A DNA stretch of 64,000 nt from positions 62,001 to 126,000 of the forward strand of contig JALQPE010003059.1 of NCBI GenBank assembly GCA_030407315.1, in the 5' to 3' direction. This document shows, one piece after another, positions 1 to 8,939 of the stretch. Below the pieces are notes generated by a model that was not told the origin of the DNA, searched no databases, and saw only the letters and a list, made by a program, of their open reading frames with translations. Both the position numbers and the translations under genes were made by a program. The number at the start of each line of letters is the position of its first letter. The stretch's first letter is position 1. This stretch comes from Asparagopsis taxiformis. Taxonomy: Eukaryota > Rhodophyta > Florideophyceae > Bonnemaisoniales > Bonnemaisoniaceae.

Positions 1-456
1 CCACGCAGGTTATACAGAAATAACTCAATTATGTGTGCCAATCCAGTGAAACCGCGAAACAGCAGCAACCCGGATCAGGCATCTGCCGAAGCTGCTGAGA
101 TATCCCAGCTCCCTACCCCATTTCCGTCATCTTCATCTAAAAACTCTGGCGTGACAGGCCCGGCCACCCCTCGCCTTTCCGAGATAATACGTCTCCGATT
201 GCAGGTAGATGGTATTTCTGCTGGTCCGTCTTCCATCCCGAATCTTGCCGATAATGATGATGACGGCAGGGTCGAAAAAAAGAACGGTATGCCTGAACGA
301 AAGGATATGGCACGAAAGCGCACCTACTTGAACGGAGCTACTGAGGAAGACGAAGAAAAGGGAAGCTCTTGTTTCAAGGCTGATTGCCCCTTGACGAAAT
401 TCAGGCGCAAGATCATCAAAAAGTATTTCAACCATGACATCGTGCCTGAAAATTAG
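1..456 (+). CDS. Possible 3' end of a disordered, charged protein
   Basis: Function not recognised. The frame is open from the first base of the window to a TAG at 454-456, so the visible ATG at 31 may be internal and the gene may begin outside. The product from that ATG is 141 aa: a Ser/Pro-rich first third, an acidic Asn-Asp-Asp-Asp-Gly stretch, then a Lys/Arg-rich middle and a basic C-terminus (FRRKIIKKYF) before the last 7 residues. There are no membrane segments or signal peptide. The composition (disordered, Ser/Thr/Lys-rich, short) resembles the YRDGIST proteins just downstream, but the motif itself is absent. It could equally be a chance open frame in moderately GC-rich DNA. Confidence 0.35.
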   Translation, partial: PRRLYRNNSIMCANPVKPRNSSNPDQASAEAAEISQLPTPFPSSSSKNSGVTGPATPRLSEIIRLRLQVDGISAGPSSIPNLADNDDDGRVEKKNGMPERKDMARKRTYLNGATEEDEEKGSSCFKADCPLTKFRRKIIKKYFNHDIVPEN

Positions 457-1271
457 TTTCAGTGTTTCGAAGAGTAGCTCTTGTATTGATTTCCAACTCC
501 TTTTCCATGCTCTGCTAGCATATTAAGGTAGTATCGATACATATTGGAGAACTAAACTTTCCCGAGCTACGATTGGCGTAATTGTTGTATGGAGTAGGGA
601 ATATGCACGTGTTATCACAAAGTAAAGGAGTGCACGTGGTTGTGTTGCGCGTCGCACGGCAGACATTCTAGGCATGAAAAAACATTGGCGTAGTTTGAAA
701 TGTAATGGTGGCCAGTCATCCATGAATATTTTCATTGACATAGATCATGATCTACGCAGCATCAACAATGCATTCTGTGACATTGATAATATCCATGCCA
801 TGGAGAGCATTGTTGTCACTCCATAGACCATGAACTTGAAAACATTGACGCAGTGAAAGAATGAAATTGATACTTTGACAGCATGAATGAAGTCAAGTTT
901 TCATGAGTGCATTGTCTTTTCAATGATGTACTTTGTGAAAACGCGATGAAACAAAGAAGGAATAGTCGCTTTGAGATCACGCATGGATGTAAATATCTAT
1001 GCGGTATATCTACGAAGCAGCACAATTCGTATTTCCACCAAGGACATGATCGCTGGTGATTTTCATGAATGGAGTGAAGAATGGAGCGGAGAAGATCATA
1101 CACAGTTTATTGTCGGGCCAACTCTAATGAAGCAGGTCTTGTTGTTTCCTTGAACTTGATGTAGAGATTGCTGGAAGCAAAAGTAAGTTACATGTTTTAC
1201 AACTTTGAAGTAAGCAGAGGTGTACTTGAAGTAGAGTGATGGTTGCGCTGCTAGCGTGCCACCTTGGAAGT
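457..1271. other. Intergenic stretch, no gene seen
   Basis: No convincing coding region, RNA gene or repeat in either strand. Base composition drops to AT-rich compared with the following cluster. Contains many short ATG/CAT-bearing direct words (variants of 'cattgacat') around 720-860, which look like simple low-complexity drift. Confidence 0.4.
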
Positions 1272-1544
1272 TTAGTTTTCAGAAACGAACGATTGGCACG
1301 AGTCACTGATGAATTTAGGCGAATCATTGAGATAAGTTAATTGGGCCGGATTGATCGAAACGGTGCTTGTCTGGTCTTCGGTCGGATCGAAGGAAGCGGG
1401 AATTGGAGCCATTTCGAAAATGGCCGGAAGCATAAATGTTGATATCCCATCGCGGTACTTTACAGGTTGTTTCGGAGTGGCGGAAGCGTTGTTGCGAACA
1501 GATGCGAAGTGACGGCGAAGAGTGAATTTGAGTCGGAGTTTCAT
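1272..1544 (-). CDS. YRDGIST-motif small protein, member 1 (90 aa)
   Basis: Unknown function. A 90-aa basic protein starting MKLRLKF. Residues 1-29 are Lys/Arg/Ser-rich, the signature YRDGISTFMLPAIF spans residues 30-43 and is followed by EMAP, and the remaining half is polar and Thr/Ser-rich with a TVSI patch. The ATG at 1544 is chosen over an upstream in-frame start because all family members begin with MK about 24-37 residues before the motif. The segment MLPAIFEMAPI is identical in the 8556-8939 protein, making these the closest pair; both are on the minus strand at the outer edges of the cluster. No signal peptide or membrane segment. An AT-rich TTTATAT lies about 95 nt upstream on the minus strand. 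The family assignment is seen in sequence; any role is unknown. Confidence 0.8.
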   Translation of the reverse strand: MKLRLKFTLRRHFASVRNNASATPKQPVKYRDGISTFMLPAIFEMAPIPASFDPTEDQTSTVSINPAQLTYLNDSPKFISDSCQSFVSEN

Positions 1545-2333
1545 GATGAGATGCGAGTAACTGGCTGTTGTGTTGGTAGATGGTTTGGTGGGTTGACTGA
1601 TCGACGGCGCAAAGTCGGAGGGAGAGGAGGTGATATTCACCATATAAAGAGAATGGGAAGGACGATGTGGGCAAGTTTAGACGTCAGATGAAATGAGCAA
1701 GTTCTCGACAGCAGTGACAAAGATGATAAAACAGTGAGTGTATGACAAGCAAATGGACTCGCAGAGGGCTCAGACTGCGGCGCGCGCAGAGTGGCATCGG
1801 TCAGCGAATGGTATGACAAGATGGAAGGCGGCATCGTCCATAGATGGGGAGCGTGAAACGGCAATTTGTCACGTCGGTTGGACGGACGGAACGGGACGAT
1901 AATTTGATTGGCAATTGCGACGAAAAGCACGGCGAAAACTTTGTACGAATTGAAAGAATTGGAGAAAAAAATGGAGCGAGATCTGCACCAAATGTATCAT
2001 GATTTTACCTCTCAAACGTCCAATCAACGCGCAGCACGTGTTGACCAAGTCGAAACGTCGTCTGCACGCACGCAATCTGAAATCGAGAAAAACAAGGCGC
2101 ATCCGCCTCCATGGCACAAAATCACACGCCACATGCGGATGCAGCGTCCAACCAATCGCGACACGCGCATATAATCTCATCAGATTCATCGCACGTCATC
2201 GACGACCATTTCTCACAGGTGCGCAACGCAACGCAGCACAGCACAGCACAGCACATGACGTCTGTCGGCACCACGCATCTATAACATATACCACCTGACC
2301 ACCAGCACCCACCCCCACGCGCACCAACACAAC

Positions 2334-2927
2334 ATGAAGATTTACCGCTACCTCCGCCAAACCTCCATGCGGATAATCCCGTCCGCACGCGCACTATCCC
2401 GCCGTCGCTTCCAGCGCGCGCCAAAGCGGCCGTCGCCGTCGCTGTCACCGGCGCGGACGGACGACGACGCGCTGACACGCCTCGACTCGCCGTATCCGAG
2501 CGTGCGGTCGTCGGAGATGCAACTATCGCAAGTGTCGGACCTACTCGACGCGACCTCCATCGCCGACGTACTGGAAGCGGCCTCTGCGCCGGACGTGTTT
2601 GCAGTCGCTGACACGGAGCGTATGGTCGTTTCGCGCGCGCGCGAAGACGCGTTGCAACGATTCGATTCGCCGTATCCGTACGTGTCGCAGACGATGCAGA
2701 CGACGCCGCTCGCGCTCACCGAGCTGGATACGAGCTCGATTGGCAGTACGGAGCATATCTACGCGGTGCCGTCAGACGATCTCGACGAGGAATTGGACGT
2801 GTGGTTGGACGAGAAACGCACGCTTTCGCGTGTGGAGACGCGTGTGTGCGCGCCGCTTTCGAAGCGTGCGCGCGTCTCGCTCGAGTCGGATGTGAGCTAT
2901 GAGAGTTGGCGCGGGTGTTTTCGATGA
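2334..2927 (+). CDS. Disordered protein related to the YRDGIST family but lacking the motif (197 aa)
   Basis: Unknown function. A 197-aa protein starting MKIYRYL with an Arg-rich first 45 residues, then acidic/Ser-rich sequence. It has two copies of an R(L/F)DSPYP block (residues 49-55 and 109-115) that also occurs as RRDTPHP and RRRDSPFP in the neighbouring YRDGIST proteins. Near the C-terminus VSLESDVSYES (residues 181-191) matches the family's C-terminal Ser-Glu-Ser block. It lacks the YRDGISTFMLP core. Preceded by TATA-like AT runs at about 2169 and 2281 in otherwise GC-rich DNA. Same strand and similar GC-rich codon use as the next two genes, suggesting tandem duplication followed by loss of the first block. 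It could be a separate gene family that shares short linear motifs. Confidence 0.7.
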   Translation: MKIYRYLRQTSMRIIPSARALSRRRFQRAPKRPSPSLSPARTDDDALTRLDSPYPSVRSSEMQLSQVSDLLDATSIADVLEAASAPDVFAVADTERMVVSRAREDALQRFDSPYPYVSQTMQTTPLALTELDTSSIGSTEHIYAVPSDDLDEELDVWLDEKRTLSRVETRVCAPLSKRARVSLESDVSYESWRGCFR

Positions 2928-3694
2928 GGGGAGAGGTTTTGTAGTGTAGATGTTTAACTTTGTGCAATTCTAAATATGTAAATTAAATGAGTTTGAGTTA
3001 TCGACGATGGGGATGCGGTTGTTGTTGTTGCACATCGGCGGGACGGATTGACGGGTAGACGAGCGCAACATGGGCGCGTTTGCGCAAGGCGGTCTGCGTA
3101 GACGGTGTGGACCAATGAAATTGTCGCGTGTCTGCGTGCGGGCCGAATAGCACACATGGCGAATCGGTATTGGTCCATGTATCAGCATCAGCAAGCATGT
3201 GCGCGTGGTACGCAAGCTGGTAAGGAAAATGTCCCGTCTTTAGACACGGTGTCACTGTAAATTACGCGCATAAATAAAAGAAAATCCAGGCAAGCACAGA
3301 GAGTGGATTAAATCGCGGCGCGTAGATGATTGATCATCGACAAGAAGGGACCAATCATTGGCGCGCAATCGCACATTGGCCATACGTGTAGAATAGCGGC
3401 ATTTGACAAAATGCTCTTCCCTCTCCATCGCGTGTATGACACACGCGCCAATCGCGTGCACGTTGAATTTGTCCACGTCATTTCAACATCTATCCGAATG
3501 ATATCACGCCGTCTAATCCACCAACCACCACATCACACAGCGTTCCGCACACGCACGCCGTATCGCCGCCCCTCGTCCGCCATCATGGCTTTGGCTCCCC
3601 CTGCGCCCGTCCGTCCGCCCGCCCGCCACGCCGTCTCGCAGCCGCGATGCGCTACAAGCATCCGCGCGGCGAGCTACCGCCATCATTCCGCGTC
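2928..3694. other. Intergenic region with several ACCAAT/ATTGG words, both orientations
   Basis: No gene is seen. The stretch holds several GGACCAAT-like words and their reverse complements (around 3110, 3170, 3350, 3360), a CCAAT-box-type arrangement that may belong to the promoter of the gene starting at 3765. The regulatory meaning is inference. Confidence 0.3.
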
Positions 3695-3702
3695 TATATA
3701 AC
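3695..3702 (+). promoter_or_regulatory. TATA box of YRDGIST member 3
   Basis: TATATAAC in GC-rich surroundings, 70 nt before the ATG at 3765. Equivalent elements occur at similar distances before other members (4849, 6925, and on the minus strand 9018, 29936 and 56785), which supports both the promoter and the chosen starts. Confidence 0.6.
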
Positions 3703-3764
3703 CTCTTCATGACCAAACCCAACTCCCCCGCGCGATCCGCATGCAACCATCCACCAGTAGCGAC

Positions 3765-4244
3765 ATGAAACTATTCCGAGCCACACGCAGCCACAATCGT
3801 CGCCACTGCCGGTGCGACCAGCATGCAACGGCGCGCAAAAGCGCGCAGACGCGTGATTCGCGTCTTGTGCGCAATTATCGCGACGGTATATCCACGTTTA
3901 TGCTGCCGCATATCTTCCAATCGGCCGCGCCGTTCCCCGTCGAGCAGCACACGCTTTCGTCGCAGCCGGATCTCACGCGTCGAGATACACCGCATCCGGT
4001 CGTGCGCTGCCCGCGCGTCGCGATCAAGTCGCCGATACGACGGACGGGATGCGACGCGTGTCGCCGCTCGTTGGATAGCTCGAGCACCGTGTCGCTTGCG
4101 GATCGTGCAGACGCGTGTGCGCTATCGTTTCGTATATGCGTCGATGGCTGTGGCGACTTGTTGGCGCGTCTGTCGTTTGAATCGATGCTTAGCGATGAGG
4201 CGTCCCAACGGTCGCGGTGTTGTCTGACGGGTTTAGATAGATGA
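3765..4244 (+). CDS. YRDGIST-motif protein, member 3 (159 aa)
   Basis: Unknown function. A 159-aa protein with the full family architecture: a basic N-terminus (residues 1-37, Arg/His/Cys-rich), the core YRDGISTFMLPHIF at 38-51, an RRDTPHP block at 72-78, a TVSLAD block at 108-113 and a C-terminal LSFESMLSDEASQRS block at 136-150. The ATG at 3765 is preferred to the in-frame one 24 nt upstream because it gives the family's MKL start and lies 70 nt after the TATA box. No signal peptide or transmembrane segment, so probably nuclear or cytoplasmic. Several Ser-Pro/Ser-Glu sites look like phosphorylation-type linear motifs, but that is inference. Very CpG-rich codon use. Confidence 0.85.
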   Translation: MKLFRATRSHNRRHCRCDQHATARKSAQTRDSRLVRNYRDGISTFMLPHIFQSAAPFPVEQHTLSSQPDLTRRDTPHPVVRCPRVAIKSPIRRTGCDACRRSLDSSSTVSLADRADACALSFRICVDGCGDLLARLSFESMLSDEASQRSRCCLTGLDR

Positions 4245-4848
4245 TACGGTTACTTTATTCATAACTTGTGGCGTTGTTGAGATAACTGATGTAAAATTAT
4301 GGTATATGTTTCGATTTGGAGGATAATGGCCATTGTTGGAGTGAGCACAACAAATTTGACGCAACACTTGTAGGGTTGTGCGAGCTATCGCGCGCGTCGC
4401 CGACCAACCACCCATCGTCTTGTCCCGACGCGCCCATTCACACGCCGTCGTACTGTACGCGCGTACAATGTTAGCGTGACAGTTATTTTCGGTTTGCTGG
4501 CTTTCGATTCCATTCCATCGTCACACATGTTCCACATCCATGTGCATCCGACGCGTGTCCCCACCCTTTCACCTCCATAACAACACCAGACGTACGTCCA
4601 ATTTCCCCACGTCATCCACACACGCCCAAGTGCGGCATGCAGACGAGTAGCCGCAGTCGCAACCACGAATCAAATCCAATCGTCACCAACAATTCCAACG
4701 TGTCATTTCATACCATCCGTTACACACCCGCGATCCGCAGCTCGCCCCTTGTCCGACCAAAAGTCTCACCAAACAGTCCAGACAGCTCATCGCAGCCTGC
4801 ACGACCATTCCTTCCCGAAACATCGCTGTCCAACCGCGCTCAATTGCA

Positions 4849-4854
4849 TATAAC
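4849..4854 (+). promoter_or_regulatory. TATA box of YRDGIST member 4
   Basis: TATAAC, 64 nt before the ATG at 4913, flanked by C-rich promoter-like sequence. Confidence 0.5.
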
Positions 4855-4912
4855 CCGCCCACATCCACCGATCATCCACGCAACAATCGTCATCTCCCCG
4901 CCATTCGCACAC

Positions 4913-5446
4913 ATGAAACTGCCCACCTTTCGACGACCACGTCGATCCACGCGTCCGAAACGCGCCCCCGTCCTCACGACATCCGCCGCGTCGACAAAGT
5001 ACCGCGACGGAATCTCAACCTTCCAACTCCCGCACATCTTCGTCGATAACGACCCCTCCGCCCTCGATAACGATGTCGCGTCCCAACAGCCCGCGTTGTC
5101 CGCTCTGAGACGACGCGACTCCCCGTTCCCGCGTGGCGCGTCGCCGCGCGCTGTCTCGACGGATACCCTTGTTGAGTGTGAGCTTGTTGAGCATTCTTTG
5201 CAAAATGACACAAGTGTGCTTTCACTTGCTGATTGTTTGGAGCAGACCTTGCTGATTAAGACCGGTTCTGATGTTGCTACTCGTCGGTCGCTTGAGTTGA
5301 AGCGATTTCCTAATCGCCCGTCGCAACAGTCGGTTGCTTCTGTGCGATATCCTTCCGTTCGTCTGTCTATCGAGTCGCTTTTCAGTGATATGACGAGTAC
5401 GGAATCGCTGAGGTCACCTGCAGTACCTGGCGTTGTTCGAGCTTAG
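4913..5446 (+). CDS. YRDGIST-motif protein, member 4 (177 aa)
   Basis: Unknown function. The longest clear member (177 aa). Basic N-terminus MKLPTFRRPRRS, core YRDGISTFQLPHIF at residues 30-43 (Met replaced by Gln), RRRDSPFP at 66-73, SVLSLAD at 101-107 and the C-terminal LSIESLFSDMTSTES at 151-165. An in-frame ATG far upstream at 4637 is ignored because the frame between crosses the TATA box and the MKL start at 4913 matches the paralogues. The DNA is GC-rich in the first half of the gene and clearly AT-richer from about 5160, an abrupt change inside one reading frame. No membrane segments or signal peptide. Downstream neighbour on the same strand is member 5. Confidence 0.85.
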   Translation: MKLPTFRRPRRSTRPKRAPVLTTSAASTKYRDGISTFQLPHIFVDNDPSALDNDVASQQPALSALRRRDSPFPRGASPRAVSTDTLVECELVEHSLQNDTSVLSLADCLEQTLLIKTGSDVATRRSLELKRFPNRPSQQSVASVRYPSVRLSIESLFSDMTSTESLRSPAVPGVVRA

Positions 5447-6362
5447 GTTTCGCCATTTGCTTTAGTTACTTGCAGTGTATCATCGATGTTTTATTGAGTT
5501 GTATAAATTTTTGTACTTTACCGTGGTTGGACATTCGTTGTACTTGTTTGATAATTTCTTTGACATAGCCAGTGCATATTTCTGTCGCTGTTGAATTGCG
5601 CTAAACTTGTTGATGTGATGACAATGAAGCTGTGAAACAACCTTCATCGGAGAACGCACACTCTCACCTTTTTTCACTGTCATACTACCTTCTTCTGGAT
5701 GTTGTAAAAATAAAACTGTACAGCAAGGGCGTGCGTCACATTTGGCTATCTCTCCCTTCTATAAAATACACATGTCGAACAATTTGTAGACCTCCATATC
5801 CGACAATATACACCACGTTCATTGCCAATATTGTCAACCAAACACATAGACACCTAGAAATATGGTGAGCTGTATAAGCCAGATCAAACTAAACAAGCTG
5901 AAGGGTAGTGTAAATCACTCGAGACAAAGTTGAAACCTCCACGTTCAAAAAAAGGTTAGCTAGTGGAACCACGATATACACTGTCGTTCGGACAGGCCAG
6001 GACAGCGATGCCGATTCACCAAAGGTTGCAGCTTGACGCGTGCCGCCACAAGCAGTCATCACAACTTGCGTCTAAAGCTAGTATCACGAGCAGACAATCG
6101 TTACGGACACAATGAAACGAACAAATTGGATGAAACATGGTCGGAGGAGGAGCAGGAGCCCTTATCGCCGTACACTATAATTGCACGTAGGCGGAAAACA
6201 TGGAGTGTTTGAAAGAAGCAATCACCAACCAGTCTCGAGCTTATTCAAGGGTACTTACTTACACCCGTACTACCGTTTAGGGTACCAAGCGTGGGCACCA
6301 CAAGTGACGCGACCAACGGGACAGCGCTGTCCTGGACGATCGATGTCTATGGGGCCCCGCAA
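5447..6362. other. Intergenic region, no gene seen
   Basis: AT-richer spacer between two YRDGIST genes. No supported reading frame, RNA gene or repeat. Confidence 0.4.
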
Positions 6363-6372
6363 TATATAAAAG
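6363..6372 (+). promoter_or_regulatory. Strong orphan TATA box (TATATAAAAG)
   Basis: A textbook TATATAAAAG in GC-rich flanks, about 30 nt upstream of a pyrimidine-rich possible start site, yet no convincing gene follows before the start of member 5 at 7039. It could drive a short or non-coding transcript, or be the relic of a lost gene copy. Confidence 0.35.
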
Positions 6373-7038
6373 CGTTCTCGCCCGCGTACCCAACCCGCTA
6401 ATGGGAGGCGCAGAACGAACACATGCCGATTGTGGAATATTCTCCACAATCGATTGGTGCTCGGTGAGTGGAAGACGAGCATATCTTCAACCATATACAT
6501 ACCATAACATATCTGGTCACTCGCCGATTTTTTCCAACGTCACATGCAGCTCGTACTATGGCGTCGCGCGACTTGCACAGATCATGCTACGCCATCAACG
6601 CAGTGGACTGGCGCCATAATTTCAAGTTACTGTAACGATGACCAAGGGAATCTCACGTTATCATCATACGGCTGAATTTCCCCCACGTCACGCGCCTTGT
6701 TGACAGCTACTGCGCATTGCTTCTCTCCAATCACAGCGCGGTTTGTATGCCATCACGTTTGCAACTTCCTTCTCTCACTCATACTCGATATGATACCGCG
6801 TTGTATGCCGCTCCTCTTTCCCGCCGGACCAGCACCATCTAACGCTGACAGTGCGTTATTCCATCGTCGTGCAGCATTCGCCATGGCGAGTTTGTTCCTT
6901 GCTGTCTGTCGCAGCTCAAAGTTCTATAATAACCCTTGCATCTTCCCGTACCAGACCAACGCCTACCTCCTTCGTACCAACAAGCCCGCACACACAGAAG
7001 CACTCAACCTTACATCGACCTTGAATCGCACCATCGTC

Positions 7039-7464
7039 ATGAAAATTTTCAACTTTCGTCGCAGTCGATCCAACTCGTCCTCGAAGAAAAAGGACACCGT
7101 TGTGACCAACTATCGTGATGGAATTTCAACCTTCATGCTCCCGGATATCTTCGCTTCGGCTGCTCCATTCGCGCCGTGCGATCTCCCAGCTTCGTCTTCC
7201 GTGTCGGCTAGTGATGCGTCGGACGAAGCACCGTCCATCGCTCAACTTGCGCAACAGAGACGGGCAACTACAAAAGCTGTCGAGGATTTAACAAGCTCGG
7301 TTACCATTGCGGAACCAGCTGAAGATTGCTTGCAGACCTACGCAAAGGCCTGTGAAGGTCACGCACAATATTCAACGACTGTCGACTCTTCGCTCGGCTC
7401 ACTCCTCAGCGATGCGAGTACAGAAAGTTTGCAAGCACATATCACCGCTATTTCGACGCGATGA
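7039..7464 (+). CDS. YRDGIST-motif protein, member 5 (141 aa)
   Basis: Unknown function. A 141-aa protein: MKIFNFRRSRSN basic N-terminus, core YRDGISTFMLPDIF at residues 25-38 followed by ASAAPFAP, a Ser/Ala/Asp-rich middle, a VTIAEPAED block at 88-96 and a C-terminal SSLGSLLSDASTESLQ block at 117-132. The frame is open far upstream (from 6697) but the ATG at 7039 restores the family start and lies 114 nt after a TATAATAA box at 6925. The RRDSP block is weak or lost here. Same strand as members 3 and 4; spaced 1.6 kb from member 4. No signal peptide or membrane segment. Confidence 0.85.
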   Translation: MKIFNFRRSRSNSSSKKKDTVVTNYRDGISTFMLPDIFASAAPFAPCDLPASSSVSASDASDEAPSIAQLAQQRRATTKAVEDLTSSVTIAEPAEDCLQTYAKACEGHAQYSTTVDSSLGSLLSDASTESLQAHITAISTR

Positions 7465-8555
7465 ATGTTAGTTAGTTACTCTTAACTGTTACTCGACCTG
7501 ATGTAAAATTTGTACAATACGCTTGCTCGCCGAGCTGTTTTTCGTCTTGAATTGTATCTTCCGTTCACACGCTATATCGTTGCCGTGTTGCGCTCGCGTT
7601 CATTTGCAAATGTATGACCATCCTCATTCGATAGGAGGGTCGTTGGAGCAATTGTAATTTTTGTGTTCACCATCGGTCGGTGACGCGGCCGTGCCATCTC
7701 AAGGCAGCAGCAAGGAATGGGAGTTGGAAAAACAGCGCAATTTCAGAGCGTTTTTGGTGTACAGACCGTGGCCCAATTTAAAGCGATCCCTCCAACTTGG
7801 AGACGGGCCGTTCCACATCCAAAGTGGAGAACAATTCGTTCAACGGCAAGCTCCTCCTCTGCCACTTTCAGTGACCATGGACATTATGATTCCCAATTCC
7901 CGCGCATCGTCCAACATCTCCGCCATTCTTCGCTGCCGCGCAAATAGTTACAACATCTGTAATGACTATTACCTATGGCACATCAAACTCGCTTACAGAA
8001 CGCCAAGATGGTATGAGACGGACAGAGCCAAAGGTCATCAATTTGTTATCGATATGCTCACATCGTTGGATGTGCGTGCACTTCACTTTTTCCTCAAATT
8101 CAACCTACACAACGTCACCCAGCAGTAGCACAGTGCGCTCTGTTGCCTCTCCCGTAGCACATTCATGCGTGTCTTATGCGTTGCGTGCGCGCCGTTCCCC
8201 CACTCATTCGTCTGCCTGCAAATTATTTGCACCCGTGTGCGCGAGCGCGGAATGGGACAATGTCGAGTCAAACCTGCCAGCCTGCAATGCAGAGCATGAC
8301 TGTAACCGAACATCGACAACAAGGTCTACCGGCAACCAGCTTGCAAATTCCTGTCCACAAACAAGGCCGGCTGATGAAAATGTATCGGTATGGTATTCAT
8401 CGTACCAGGAGCAACAGCAGCGATAGTTTTTTGAACGATGGGGCTCAATGCGCACGCGGCACCAGTGGCAAATTCACTAACAAAAGCGATAATGTTGGGA
8501 GAGCGCAAATATGTTGTACAGTTTACAAAAAGCTAAAGTCACGATAATCGACCCG
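7465..8555. other. Intergenic region, no gene seen
   Basis: Several overlapping open frames in different phases but none with family similarity, a good start or convincing composition. Probably the shared downstream regions of the convergent genes ending at 7464 and 8556. Confidence 0.4.
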
Positions 8556-8939
8556 CTAAGTGATACAAACCGATCTAAAATCCGAGCTAGCAGTATCAGT
8601 AACAAGCGAATCAATCGACATTCTCTTCACCTGCGTCTTGGCTGAATACGAGCATGCGGGCGGTACACCTGCAAGTTGAATAGAAACAGTGCTTGTAGAT
8701 TGTTCGCTCTCCTTGTCTGCAACACATTGCAGTGAGTTGACAGTATCGTCTTCAATCTCCTCGTACGACGTCATAATTGGCGCCATTTCGAATATGGCCG
8801 GCAGCATGAACGTCGAGATTCCGTCGCGGTATCGGCGCGCGGGCAGGGATGCCTCCGATGTTGTTGTTGTTGTTGCGGTTGTGTTCGACCGGTTCCTGGA
8901 GCGTCGGCGGTTTCGGATAAGGCGAAGAAAGCATTTCAT
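8556..8939 (-). CDS. YRDGIST-motif protein, member 6 (127 aa)
   Basis: Unknown function. A 127-aa protein: MKCFLRLIRNRRRSRNR basic start, a run of Thr (22-27), core YRDGISTFMLPAIF at residues 37-50 followed by EMAPI, an acidic stretch (EEIEDD), TVSI at 84-87 and C-terminal RMSIDSLVTDTASSD at 106-120. It shares the extended MLPAIFEMAPI string with the gene at 1272-1544. A CTATATC element lies about 75 nt upstream on the minus strand (9011-9018). It closes the 1-9 kb cluster. Soluble; no signal peptide. Role unknown. Confidence 0.85.
   Translation of the reverse strand: MKCFLRLIRNRRRSRNRSNTTATTTTTSEASLPARRYRDGISTFMLPAIFEMAPIMTSYEEIEDDTVNSLQCVADKESEQSTSTVSIQLAGVPPACSYSAKTQVKRMSIDSLVTDTASSDFRSVCIT

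Noticed and set aside
4637..4912. In-frame upstream extension of YRDGIST member 4
   Set aside because: It crosses the TATA box, has no similarity to paralogues, and the family's MKL start is at 4913.
6697..7038. In-frame upstream extension of YRDGIST member 5
   Set aside because: It crosses the TATA element at 6925 and would bury the conserved MK start.
7661..8426. Overlapping frames of about 155 aa between two YRDGIST genes
   Set aside because: Three phases are open at once, the first has no ATG start, and there is no similarity to any neighbour.
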